Below, in pieces: positions 7,235 through 14,514 of a stretch of 21,777 nucleotides of DNA (its first letter is position 1; each line of letters starts with the position of its first letter). Under the pieces are notes generated by a model. That model searched no databases and was not told the origin of the DNA. It saw only the letters and a list, made by a program, of their open reading frames with translations. The stretch comes from Moraxella equi. GTDB lineage: Bacteria > Pseudomonadota > Gammaproteobacteria > Pseudomonadales > Moraxellaceae. The stretch is from NCBI RefSeq assembly GCF_002027555.1, contig NZ_MXAP01000102.1, forward strand, positions 1-21,777, written 5' to 3'. The translations under genes were made by a program, and so were the position numbers.

Positions 7235-7576
7235 ATGAATGCAATCAGTGTGTATTATGACGGCTGGCAAATGGACTGTTGTGGTGAGCCGTTTAAAATA
7301 GGCGATATGGTTCAATGGGATTGCGTAAAATCTAATAATGATTTTTTAGTTCAAGCGGATTATCACTATGAAGCTCACGATGATGCTGATTTGGTGATTG
7401 CAGGTAAGGTGATTGAGATTTATGGGATAAATTGTCAATATGAAAAAAGAGACAATGGCGTATTATACCCTATCAGTTATCATAAAACTTCAATCCCACA
7501 AGCCAAAGAATTTATGTCCGATGAAGTGGCAGAAAGTGGCTTTTTAGTTGTATTAAACGATGTTGCGATTAAATAA
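7235..7576 (+). CDS. small DUF6578-like protein
   Basis: A protein of 113-115 residues with no signal peptide or membrane segment. The N-terminal motif DGWQMDCCGEPFKIGDMVQW resembles, from memory, the signature of DUF6578 proteins, whose function is unknown. A second conserved-looking part, ADYHYEAHDDADLVIAGKV, suggests a small beta-rich domain; the paired Cys and nearby His could bind metal, but that is inference. Three tandem ATG codons (7229, 7232, 7235) could start it; AGG at 7224-7226 best fits 7232 or 7235. It overlaps nothing but sits tightly between fmt (stop 7225) and rsmB (start 7579), so it is probably cotranscribed with them. fmt and rsmB are usually direct neighbours, so this gene looks like an insertion. 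Confidence 0.75.
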   Translation: MNAISVYYDGWQMDCCGEPFKIGDMVQWDCVKSNNDFLVQADYHYEAHDDADLVIAGKVIEIYGINCQYEKRDNGVLYPISYHKTSIPQAKEFMSDEVAESGFLVVLNDVAIK

Positions 7577-7578
7577 AA

Positions 7579-8901
7579 ATGATGAATAAAAATTTACCCG
7601 TCCGAGCCAATATTATTTTAACCCTTGAAAAAATCAATCAAGGGCAGTCCTTGGCATTATTATTGGATGATTTATTAAATGCTGTCAAAGATAATGAAAA
7701 AGGTTTTACCCACGAATTATTATTAGGCACGCTTCGCCATTGGCACGCCATTAGTCGTATTGGCGAGAGTTTAATAAAACAGCCCCCAACCGATATTGGC
7801 ATTACTTGTGCGTTAAATATGGGGCTGTATGAACTTTTATATATGAATACGCCCGATTATGCCATTATTAACGAAACTTTAAATGCGGTAAAATCGTTAA
7901 ATAAAAATTATGGCGTGGGACTTATTAACGCCATATTGAGAAAAGTGGCGGACAAAAAAGAAAAATTCGCCAAAAAGGTCAATAAAAATCACAGCTTACC
8001 AAATTGGCTTGCCAAAGAATTAAAGCAAGATTGGGGCGATTATTATGAAAATTTGGGGCAAAATCTGCGAAAACCCGCTCCGATATTTTTGCGTGTTAAT
8101 GGCAAATTTAGCACGCTTACATATTATGCCAATCTGTTAAATTCTGCCAATATCGCCCATGAAATCCTACCGCTTGGCGTGGCGGACGAGCGTGTGATTA
8201 AGCTGACCACTTCACAAAAAGTGCAATCTTTACCGCATTTCCAAGACGGCTTTGTGAGTGTGCAAGACCGCCATGCCCAGCTTTGCGGACATATTTTAAA
8301 GGCATTAAATCTACCCAAAAACCTAAGATTATTGGACGCTTGCACCGCCCCTGGTGGGAAATTAGCTCAACTCTTAGAACTGTCAAACGATGTGTTTCAC
8401 GTGGAACATATCACGGCACTGGACAATGACGAAAAACGCCTAAACCGTGTGCATGACAACTTGGCTCGCTTACGGTTGGCGGACAAGGCGGACGTGATTT
8501 GTGCGGACGGCACGAGCTATCAGACGGACACGCCCTTTGATGTCATCGTGCTTGACGCTCCGTGCAGTGCCACGGGGGTCATCAGGCGACACCCTGACAT
8601 TGCCCTGCTTCGCACTGAGCAAGATGTCGCCCAAACGGTTGCCTTGCAAGCTAAAATTTTACAAAATCTGTGGCAAAATCTGGCGGTGGGCGGGCATTTG
8701 CTCTATATTACCTGCTCCTTGTTGAAGGCGGAAAACGAACGCCAAATCACAAATTTCCTTGCCAGTACGCCAAACGCCAAAGCGGTGGATTTTGAATTGA
8801 CCTTGCCTAATCAAATCAAGCAAGCCGTGGGTTATCAATGTTTGCCGTTAAATGACGATGACGGCGACGGGTTTTATTATGCGTTGCTACAAAAAGTGTA
8901 A
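7579..8901 (+). CDS. rsmB: 16S rRNA m5C967 methyltransferase RsmB
   Basis: RsmB (Sun/Fmu) methylates C967 of 16S rRNA using S-adenosylmethionine. The 440-residue protein has an N-terminal NusB-like RNA-binding domain (about 5-130). The Rossmann methyltransferase domain follows, with motif I LLDACTAPGGK (about 251-261), motif IV DAPCSATG (Cys329) and motif VI YITCSLLKAENE (Cys379). These are the two cysteines typical of RNA m5C methyltransferases. It starts 2 bases after the preceding gene's stop, with no clear Shine-Dalgarno, implying coupling. Base composition shifts within the gene: about 32% GC in 7621-7680 and about 60% in 8461-8520. A parS site lies at 8393-8408, read as Val-Phe-His-Val-Glu-His, a different frame from the other coding sites. 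Confidence 0.95.
   Translation: MMNKNLPVRANIILTLEKINQGQSLALLLDDLLNAVKDNEKGFTHELLLGTLRHWHAISRIGESLIKQPPTDIGITCALNMGLYELLYMNTPDYAIINETLNAVKSLNKNYGVGLINAILRKVADKKEKFAKKVNKNHSLPNWLAKELKQDWGDYYENLGQNLRKPAPIFLRVNGKFSTLTYYANLLNSANIAHEILPLGVADERVIKLTTSQKVQSLPHFQDGFVSVQDRHAQLCGHILKALNLPKNLRLLDACTAPGGKLAQLLELSNDVFHVEHITALDNDEKRLNRVHDNLARLRLADKADVICADGTSYQTDTPFDVIVLDAPCSATGVIRRHPDIALLRTEQDVAQTVALQAKILQNLWQNLAVGGHLLYITCSLLKAENERQITNFLASTPNAKAVDFELTLPNQIKQAVGYQCLPLNDDDGDGFYYALLQKV
8393..8408. promoter_or_regulatory. parS site 9, inside rsmB
   Basis: TGTTTCACGTGGAACA is the exact reverse complement of site 3 and differs from the symmetric consensus by one base. It is the last site seen in the window. Confidence 0.88.
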
Positions 8902-8907
8902 CGGCAT

Positions 8908-8927
8908 TTGCCAAACTGTGCTAAAAT
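8908..8927 (+). promoter_or_regulatory. candidate thrC promoter
   Basis: An extended -10 (TGC then TAAAAT at 8922-8927) follows TTGCCA at 8908-8913 with 8 bases between, 45 bases before the thrC start. No attenuator-like leader peptide is seen. Confidence 0.5.
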
Positions 8928-8971
8928 TTGACTAATCTTTTTTATTACAAACTTTTATTTTGGAAAAATTT

Positions 8972-10384
8972 ATGAACTACATCAGCACTCGTGGCAACAC
9001 GCCAAAAATGCAATTTTCAGACGTTCTACTTATGGGGCTTGCTCCTGATGGGGGGTTAATGCTTCCTGAACACTATCCACAAATTGATAAAGCGACTTTG
9101 GATAAATGGCGGTCGCTGTCTTATACTGAGCTTGCTTTTGAGATTATGTCGTTGTTTGCCACCGACATTCCCCAAGATGATTTAAAGACGCTCATTAACA
9201 AAACCTACACCAAAACCGCCTTTGGTACGGACGAGATTACCCCTGTTCGCACATTAAAAGACGGCATTAAAATTTTGGAATTATCCAATGGCGTAACGCT
9301 TGCCTTTAAAGACATGGCAATGCAATTTTTGGGCAATGCCTTTGAATATGTCCTAAAACAAAAAAACAAACGCCTAACCATTATCGGAGCAACGTCTGGC
9401 GATACAGGCAGTGCCGCCGAATATGCCTTGCGTGGTAAAGATAATATTGATGTCTTTATGATGTCGCCACACGGCAAAATGAGTGAATTTCAGCGAGCCC
9501 AAATGTACAGTCTCATGGACGATAATATCCACAATATCGCCATTGATGGTATGTTTGATGATTGCCAAGATATTGTAAAGGTAATTCAGCAAGATAAAGC
9601 ATTTAAAGACAAATATCAAATTGGCACGGTTAATTCTATTAACTGGGGTCGTATTTTGGCTCAAATTGTTTATTATTTTAAAGGCTATTTTAATGCCACC
9701 AATAATAATGATGAAAGGGTAAGTTTTTGTGTGCCGTCTGGTAATTTTGGCAATATTTGTGCTGGACACATTGCCCGTGAAATGGGATTGCCAATCGCTC
9801 GCTTAATTGTGGCAACCAATGAAAATGATGTATTAAATGAATTTTTTAAAACAGGCAAATACATTCCAAGAAAAGCAAGCGAGACTTATGTAACATCAAG
9901 CCCGTCTATGGACATTTCAAAAGCGTCTAATTTTGAGCGGTTTATTTATTTACTCATTGGTAAAAATGGCGATGAATTAAATCATCTGTGGCAAGATGTG
10001 AGTAGCGGTAAGGGATTTGATTTGTCGCATTTATTAAATGACGCTAATGACAAATACGGCTTTGTGTCGGGCAAATCCACGCACGCTGACCGCATTGCCA
10101 CGATTAAGGCGGTGTGGGAGAGTGATAGGGATTTGTTAGACCCGCACACGGCAGACGGTGTCAAAGTCGCCCGTGAAGTGCGTCTGGCTGATGAAGTGAT
10201 CGTCGTTGCCGAGACGGCATTGCCCGCCAAATTTGCCGAGACTATCGTAGAGGCGGTTGGGCAAATTGACATTCCTAGACCTGAGCATACCAAAGACATT
10301 GAAAGCCTACCGCAAAAAGTCGTGGTGCTTGATAATAAAGCGGAGCTGGTGAAAGAGCAGATTGAGAAGTTTGTGAAGTTGTGA
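8972..10384 (+). CDS. thrC: threonine synthase
   Basis: PLP-dependent threonine synthase converts O-phosphohomoserine to threonine, the last step of threonine synthesis. The N-terminus MNYISTRGNTPKMQFSDVLL and the GLAPDGGLMLPE segment are typical. The PLP lysine is Lys113 in LAFKDMAMQFLGN, and the phosphate-binding segment is GATSGDTGSAAE (139-150). SPHGKMSEFQRAQM follows. At 470 residues it is full length for this branch. The start at 8972 is an ATG with GGA at 8962-8964; an in-frame TTG at 8960 is less likely. GC content is very uneven: about 25% in 9661-9720 and about 60% in 10141-10200. No other threonine genes are adjacent. Confidence 0.96.
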   Translation: MNYISTRGNTPKMQFSDVLLMGLAPDGGLMLPEHYPQIDKATLDKWRSLSYTELAFEIMSLFATDIPQDDLKTLINKTYTKTAFGTDEITPVRTLKDGIKILELSNGVTLAFKDMAMQFLGNAFEYVLKQKNKRLTIIGATSGDTGSAAEYALRGKDNIDVFMMSPHGKMSEFQRAQMYSLMDDNIHNIAIDGMFDDCQDIVKVIQQDKAFKDKYQIGTVNSINWGRILAQIVYYFKGYFNATNNNDERVSFCVPSGNFGNICAGHIAREMGLPIARLIVATNENDVLNEFFKTGKYIPRKASETYVTSSPSMDISKASNFERFIYLLIGKNGDELNHLWQDVSSGKGFDLSHLLNDANDKYGFVSGKSTHADRIATIKAVWESDRDLLDPHTADGVKVAREVRLADEVIVVAETALPAKFAETIVEAVGQIDIPRPEHTKDIESLPQKVVVLDNKAELVKEQIEKFVKL

Positions 10385-10434
10385 TATACACCCAAGAAAC
10401 TTTAAAATTACTACAAATACAATGATGTGTGGAC

Positions 10435-10500
10435 GTAGGGGCGTGCTGAGCACGCCTTGTATAGTAATATCATCAAAGGGTGTGCTCAGCACACCCCTAC
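10435..10500. repeat. 66-bp double-palindrome repeat, copy 2
   Basis: The ends GTAGGGG and CCCCTAC are inverted. The left half contains GGCGTGCTGAGCACGCC and the right half GGTGTGCTCAGCACACC, each a perfect hairpin with a 3-base loop. The two halves are also inverted copies of each other. The structure resembles paired REP-like palindromes. It begins 51 bases after the thrC stop and could also shield or end the thrC transcript. Confidence 0.88.
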
Positions 10501-10901
10501 AAACCCGTGGTAAATATCAAGTTGGTTGGGTGTAAAAAAAGTCATTTGAGAAATAAGATGGCTTTTTATATATTGATGGTAAGATTTTTTGGCATTTGGT
10601 GGTAAAATCATACAAAACTTAAAACCATCAAATAGCATCACGTTTGCCGTTTGACATAAAATTTGTCATTTAACGCATCATGGTAAGGTGTGAAGGGTCT
10701 ATGAAGTGTGGTAGTTTGGACTGTTGGGGTTTTAAATTGGCTAAATTTTTTTAGAAGTTGTATTTTTGTCGGAAAGTTACCGCCAAATAATGATAAAATA
10801 GTTAATATTTTTTTACATTTTGTGGTATGCTAAGCAAGATTTTAGCAAGTTCGTGTTTTTCTAAAAAGACACACTTGTTGCCTTTAATAATGGATAATGA
10901 T
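10501..10901. promoter_or_regulatory. LysM gene upstream region with candidate promoters
   Basis: No gene is seen in this 400-base AT-rich stretch. Two extended -10 sequences are present: TGGTAAAAT ending at 10608 (with TTGGCA at 10589-10594) and TGATAAAAT ending at 10799 (with GCCAAA at 10782-10787). The second is closer to the LysM gene and is the better promoter candidate. A consensus TTGACA at 10651-10656 has no good -10 at normal spacing. TGACA/TGTCA at 10652-10668 form a short inverted repeat. Confidence 0.4.
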
Positions 10902-11990
10902 ATGAAGCTAACAGCCCTAAAAAGCCTGATGACCGCTTGCCTAATCGGTGGCGTGATGATGTCATCAGCCCATGCAAACAACCCTGCTCCAACCATCAAA
11001 GCGGACGCCCCCAACCGTTATACCGTCAAAAAAGGTGATACATTGTGGGATATCTCTGGTAAATATCTGAGTGCACCGCATAGATGGCGTGAGATTTGGG
11101 CGACCAACAAACAAGTCAAAAACCCACACCTTATCTACCCTGGTGATATTCTTATCATGTGTATCATTAAGGGTCAGACCTTGGTCGGCGTGGACACAGG
11201 TGAGGGCTGTGCAGGCATTGAAAAGCAAATGCAAGAGGTGGCACCCAGTGAGCCAGTTCGTCTGACACCGCTAGAAGGTAGTGTGCCACCTATTCCATTA
11301 TCAAATATCCGTCATTGGCTTGACCGTTCGGTGATTGTCAATCCCGATGATTTTGAGACGACCCCTTATGTATTAGCGTCCAAAAAAGGCAATCTTATTA
11401 CCGCAACAGGCGACAAGATTTATGTTAAAGGGGCGCTGCTTACCCCAGGTCAGACTTATGGCGTGTATCGCAAGTCCGAGCCTTATGTGGATGTGCAGAC
11501 AGGTACGGTGATTGGGCTAGAAGCGGTACAAGTAGCTCGTGGTATCGTAACTGATGTGGCAGGTAATGGTGTATCAAGCATTCAAATCACCCAGTCATTC
11601 GACACAGAAATCCACGAGGGCGACCGCGTCTTCTCTGAGGTGCCAACCCAGCTTCCTGTGGTGTTCTACCCTGCCCCTGCTGAGGTGACTCGTGGCGGTA
11701 GCATTGCACGCGTGATGGGTAGTATCGGCAGTGCCGCCAAAGGCAGTGTGGTCGCCATCAATATCGGTGCTACCCAAGGAGCAAGAGCGGGTCACGTTCT
11801 TGATGTCTATCGTAAAGGGGCATTGGTGCGTGACATTCGTGATAACGACACGCCAGTACGCCTACCTAGCGAAAAAGCAGGTCAGGTAATGGTGTTTAAG
11901 GTATTTGACCACATCAGTTATGCTTATGTTCTCTCATCAGAGTTGCCACTAAGCAAGGGCGACCAGTTGGTGCCACCGCCTTATCTATAA
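10902..11990 (+). CDS. exported LysM-domain protein
   Basis: A 362-residue exported protein. The signal peptide MKLTALKSLMTACLIGGVMM ends in SSAHA, with likely cleavage after Ala25. One LysM peptidoglycan-binding domain occupies about residues 40-86 (YTVKKGDTLWDISGKYL through YPGDILIM). The remaining 270 or so residues look beta-rich and carry no catalytic motif that I recognise. LysM genes just upstream of dprA are common in gammaproteobacteria, so it is probably a cell-wall-associated protein. The start at 10902 is preferred over upstream in-frame codons because it gives an intact signal peptide. A strong terminator separates it from dprA. The precise role is unknown. Confidence 0.9.
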   Translation: MKLTALKSLMTACLIGGVMMSSAHANNPAPTIKADAPNRYTVKKGDTLWDISGKYLSAPHRWREIWATNKQVKNPHLIYPGDILIMCIIKGQTLVGVDTGEGCAGIEKQMQEVAPSEPVRLTPLEGSVPPIPLSNIRHWLDRSVIVNPDDFETTPYVLASKKGNLITATGDKIYVKGALLTPGQTYGVYRKSEPYVDVQTGTVIGLEAVQVARGIVTDVAGNGVSSIQITQSFDTEIHEGDRVFSEVPTQLPVVFYPAPAEVTRGGSIARVMGSIGSAAKGSVVAINIGATQGARAGHVLDVYRKGALVRDIRDNDTPVRLPSEKAGQVMVFKVFDHISYAYVLSSELPLSKGDQLVPPPYL

Positions 11991-12014
11991 TTTATTGATA
12001 AATAGTGATGTATT

Positions 12015-12050
12015 AAAATTGCCAGTACGCTTGTATTGGCAATTTTATTT
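12015..12050 (+). terminator. rho-independent terminator after the LysM gene
   Basis: A 14-bp stem (12015-12028 with 12033-12046, one wobble pair) around a GCTT loop begins with AAAATTGCC and ends with GGCAATTTT, followed by ATTTT. Confidence 0.88.
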
Positions 12051-12081
12051 TGCCAATGAAATTTTATAAAAAAGACAGTAA

Positions 12082-12090
12082 TGATATAAT
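12082..12090 (+). promoter_or_regulatory. candidate dprA -10 element
   Basis: TGATATAAT is an extended -10 with a perfect TATAAT at 12085-12090, 31 bases before the dprA start. No convincing -35 is visible. Confidence 0.55.
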
Positions 12091-12121
12091 GCAAGCCTGT
12101 CATTTAACATAAGAAACAAAC

Positions 12122-13279
12122 ATGAGTTATCAAACGCTAGATGAGACATCCGCCACGCTTGCTTTGTGGTATGTGGTAAATACTTCTTTGACCGCCTTTT
12201 ATAAATTGACCGAGCAATTTGGCGGTGCAAAGCAGGCTCTGACAGAAGGGCTTGGGGCATGGCAGGAGCTTGGTGTGCATAACGCCCACATCAAAAGATG
12301 GCAGGATGTTGATGACGTCATGGCGATGGTGGCCAGACTGCATGATGAAGCAGGGCGTGGGGCGTACGGTATGCTTCTGATGGACGATGAGCGTTATCCT
12401 GAAATGCTCAGACAGATGTATGACCCACCACCAGTGCTTTTTTATCGTGGGGAGGTGACACGCTTGTCGGATAGGCAAGTGGCAATCGTCGGCAGTCGTT
12501 CTCCCACAGAGTTTGCTTATCAGATGACTTTTAATATGGCAGAATATTTGGCTTATCAGGGACTGACCATCACCAGTGGACTGGCAGGCGGTATCGATAA
12601 GGCGGCACATCTGGGTGGATTATCAAATGGGTGCGGACAGACGGTGGGGGTGATGGGAACAGGCATTGATGTGTGCTATCCTAAAAACCACAATGCTCTG
12701 TATGCTCAGATTATCAATGAGGGTGGCTGTCTCATTAGTGAACTACTGCCCGCCACGCCCGCCACCAAGCACAACTTTCCACGCCGTAACCGTCTGGTAG
12801 CAGGGTTATCACTTGCCACGCTGGTCACCGAAGCCGCCATTGCCAGTGGCTCGCTCATCACCGCACGCCTGACCGCAGAGCAGGGCAAGCAAGTTTTCGC
12901 TGTGCCTAGCTCTATCGATAATGTTAATGCCGAGGGCTGTCATCATCTCATCCGTGAAGGGGCAACCCTGATTTACCACCCCAGTCAGATTATTGATGAA
13001 CTCAGTGGGAGTGTGATGGGTTATAATGCCCTACCCAAAACCTTCTCTCGGGGTGTTTCAGCCCTTGATCATGCTCATGAAAAACTCCCTGTGTCCGCAC
13101 CAGTTGCCATTGCACCCCATTTGCAGGGCGTGTTTGATAAGTTATCCAGTCAGCCGACTGACCTAGATACACTTGTGGCGGCGACTGCTTTGGATGTTGG
13201 GACATTGCTGGCGTCTTTGTTGGAGCTTGAAATGATTGGTATGGTAAAAGTGGTCGGGGGTCGCTATGAGCGAGCATGA
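12122..13279 (+). CDS. dprA: DNA processing protein DprA
   Basis: DprA (Smf) binds incoming single-stranded DNA during natural transformation and loads RecA. The 385-residue protein has an N-terminal helical domain (about 1-80). The Rossmann-like core contains VAIVGSRSPTEFAY, ITSGLAGGIDKAAH, TVGVMGTGIDVCYP, FPRRNRLVAGLS and EAAIASGSLITARLTAEQGKQVFAVP. A C-terminal winged-helix-like tail comes last (about 325-385). All core motifs look intact, consistent with the competence known in Moraxella. It overlaps tsaC by 14 bases, so the two are translationally coupled; dprA-tsaC is a conserved pair. Confidence 0.96.
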   Translation: MSYQTLDETSATLALWYVVNTSLTAFYKLTEQFGGAKQALTEGLGAWQELGVHNAHIKRWQDVDDVMAMVARLHDEAGRGAYGMLLMDDERYPEMLRQMYDPPPVLFYRGEVTRLSDRQVAIVGSRSPTEFAYQMTFNMAEYLAYQGLTITSGLAGGIDKAAHLGGLSNGCGQTVGVMGTGIDVCYPKNHNALYAQIINEGGCLISELLPATPATKHNFPRRNRLVAGLSLATLVTEAAIASGSLITARLTAEQGKQVFAVPSSIDNVNAEGCHHLIREGATLIYHPSQIIDELSGSVMGYNALPKTFSRGVSALDHAHEKLPVSAPVAIAPHLQGVFDKLSSQPTDLDTLVAATALDVGTLLASLLELEMIGMVKVVGGRYERA

Positions 13280-13874
13280 ATGTATCACTCACAGTGTTGA
13301 TGTGGCGTATGAATGGGTCATGCAAGGTAGGATTTTGGCTTATCCTACCGAGAGTGTATGGGGGCTGGGCTGTCATGCTTTTGACGTACAGGCGGTAAAT
13401 AAGCTTCTTGCCTTAAAACAACGCCCTGCCGAAAAAGGTATGATTGTACTGACTTCGGATGAATCATGCATTGATGTATTTTTGAAAAATCTGCCGAAGA
13501 CTCGCCAAAATGACGTCATCAAAAGTTGGGCGTGTGCCGATGACAGACGGCAGGCGAGTACGTGGCTATTTGATATCCCTGATGGGGTTAGTATCCCCCA
13601 ATGCGTGCGTGGCAAACATGAGAGCCTTGCCATTCGAGTAATCAACCATGCCAAAATCGCCAAATTATGTGATTTGCTTGCTACTCATGATAACAATCCG
13701 TTTGGCTTTTTGGTATCTACCAGTTGTAATGTCGGCGGGCAAGTCCCTGCCCATGATTTTGAGATGGCATGGCGTTATTTTGGGGATGAAGTCTGTTATC
13801 TGCTCGGCGATACGCTAGGCTATGATAAACCTAGTCAAATCATTCATGCCAGTACAGGGCAGGTGGTGCGGTAG
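13266..13874 (+). CDS. tsaC: L-threonylcarbamoyladenylate synthase TsaC (YrdC family)
   Basis: TsaC makes threonylcarbamoyl-AMP from threonine, bicarbonate and ATP, the first step of tRNA t6A37 modification. The 202-residue single-domain protein has AYPTESVWGLGC near the N-terminus, the KxR motif (Lys51-Gln-Arg53) and the SxN motif (Ser153-Cys-Asn155) in VSTSCNVGGQVP, where many homologues have SAN. The length suits TsaC rather than the longer Sua5. The start overlaps the dprA 3' end with a G-rich ribosome binding site (GGGGG around 13256-13260). A shared bidirectional terminator follows. Confidence 0.94.
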   Translation: MSEHECITHSVDVAYEWVMQGRILAYPTESVWGLGCHAFDVQAVNKLLALKQRPAEKGMIVLTSDESCIDVFLKNLPKTRQNDVIKSWACADDRRQASTWLFDIPDGVSIPQCVRGKHESLAIRVINHAKIAKLCDLLATHDNNPFGFLVSTSCNVGGQVPAHDFEMAWRYFGDEVCYLLGDTLGYDKPSQIIHASTGQVVR

Positions 13875-13888
13875 TTTTGACAGTAATA

Positions 13889-13917
13889 AAAACCCTTTGT
13901 GTGATACAAAGGGTTTT
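13889..13917. terminator. bidirectional terminator between tsaC and the small minus-strand gene
   Basis: A perfect 12-bp stem, AAAACCCTTTGT (13889-13900) with ACAAAGGGTTTT (13906-13917), has a 5-base loop. A or T tracts on both sides let it serve both converging genes. Confidence 0.9.
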
Positions 13918-13950
13918 GACTTTAAAGTAAAGGGATGGCTTAGATGTTAA

Positions 13951-14133
13951 TTAGATACCAGCGGCAGCTTTAAAAGCAGCTTCATCAAAGTCATCACCGT
14001 GAGTCACAACCACAGTGCCTTTGTCGATGTTTACGTTAACAAATTTAACGCCAGTAACAGTTTCGGTTTTGGCAACTAGGGCGTCAGCAGCAGCTTGGTC
14101 GGCAACAGTTAGATTGAATTGAGATTGTGGCAT
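13951..14133 (-). CDS. small heavy-metal-associated-like protein without cysteines
   Basis: A 60-residue soluble protein beginning MPQSQFNLTVADQAAADALV. The predicted order beta-alpha-beta-beta-alpha-beta, with VTGVKFVNVNIDKGTVVVTH in the middle, resembles the HMA/copper-chaperone fold. It lacks the CxxC metal site and has no Cys at all, so metal binding is doubtful. The start at 14133 is decided by GGAG (14140-14143) 6 bases upstream; the in-frame ATG at 14145 would place that site inside the gene. It has a clear promoter and a shared terminator, so it is a stand-alone gene. The function is unknown. Confidence 0.82.
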   Translation of the reverse strand: MPQSQFNLTVADQAAADALVAKTETVTGVKFVNVNIDKGTVVVTHGDDFDEAAFKAAAGI

Positions 14134-14220
14134 AGTATACTCCATGGGTAAATGAGAATGGTGTGAATGTGTTTAAATGAGATGAGTTTGAACCAGCTCA
14201 TCATTTAGAGCTTAGGTCTT

Positions 14221-14248
14221 ATTTTAGTCGATATCAAGCTTTGTGCAA
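14221..14248 (-). promoter_or_regulatory. promoter of the small HMA-like gene
   Basis: Read on the minus strand, TTGCAC (14248-14243), 16 bases, then TAAAAT (14226-14221). The transcript would start near 14214 with a leader of about 80 bases. That leader contains a hairpin (CTCATCATTTA near 14197-14207 with AAATGAGATGAG near 14175-14186, one bulge). Confidence 0.65.
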
Positions 14249-14514
14249 TAAAATACAGATAAAATGCCGTAAACTAAGCCTTAATAGCATTGATTTTACA
14301 AGCAATTACAATGTAAACTAATGTAACCTAAAAACTGCTTATTTATCATGCAATTAAATAACTTTTGGTAAAATGATAAATAAAAGTATTAATTTTATTA
14401 GGGTTTTTAATTTATTATTTTTTGTGAGTTTATTAAATAAAAAATGATGATGGTATTAATAAAACCCATGAATTAGTACGAATTAAACATATATAAAATA
14501 TGAATGAAATACAC
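14249..14514. other. AT-rich gap, nothing recognised
   Basis: This 266-base gap lies between the small HMA-like gene and the secretin-fragment-like gene. It holds TGGTAAAAT near 14367 on the plus strand but no gene downstream to use it. No terminator was seen for the minus-strand gene that ends at 14515. Confidence 0.4.

Noticed and set aside
9982..10395. Minus-strand open frame of 137 codons
   Set aside because: It lies opposite thrC, is Ser/Thr/Cys-rich with no recognisable domain, and is explained by the complement of the GC-richer thrC 3' end.
10651..10679. Promoter from the consensus TTGACA at 10651
   Set aside because: No acceptable -10 lies 16-18 bases downstream; the extended -10 at 10791-10799 is closer to the gene and better.
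12137..12610. Minus-strand open frame of 157 codons
   Set aside because: It is fully antisense to dprA, whose motifs are intact, with no ribosome binding site or domain recognised.
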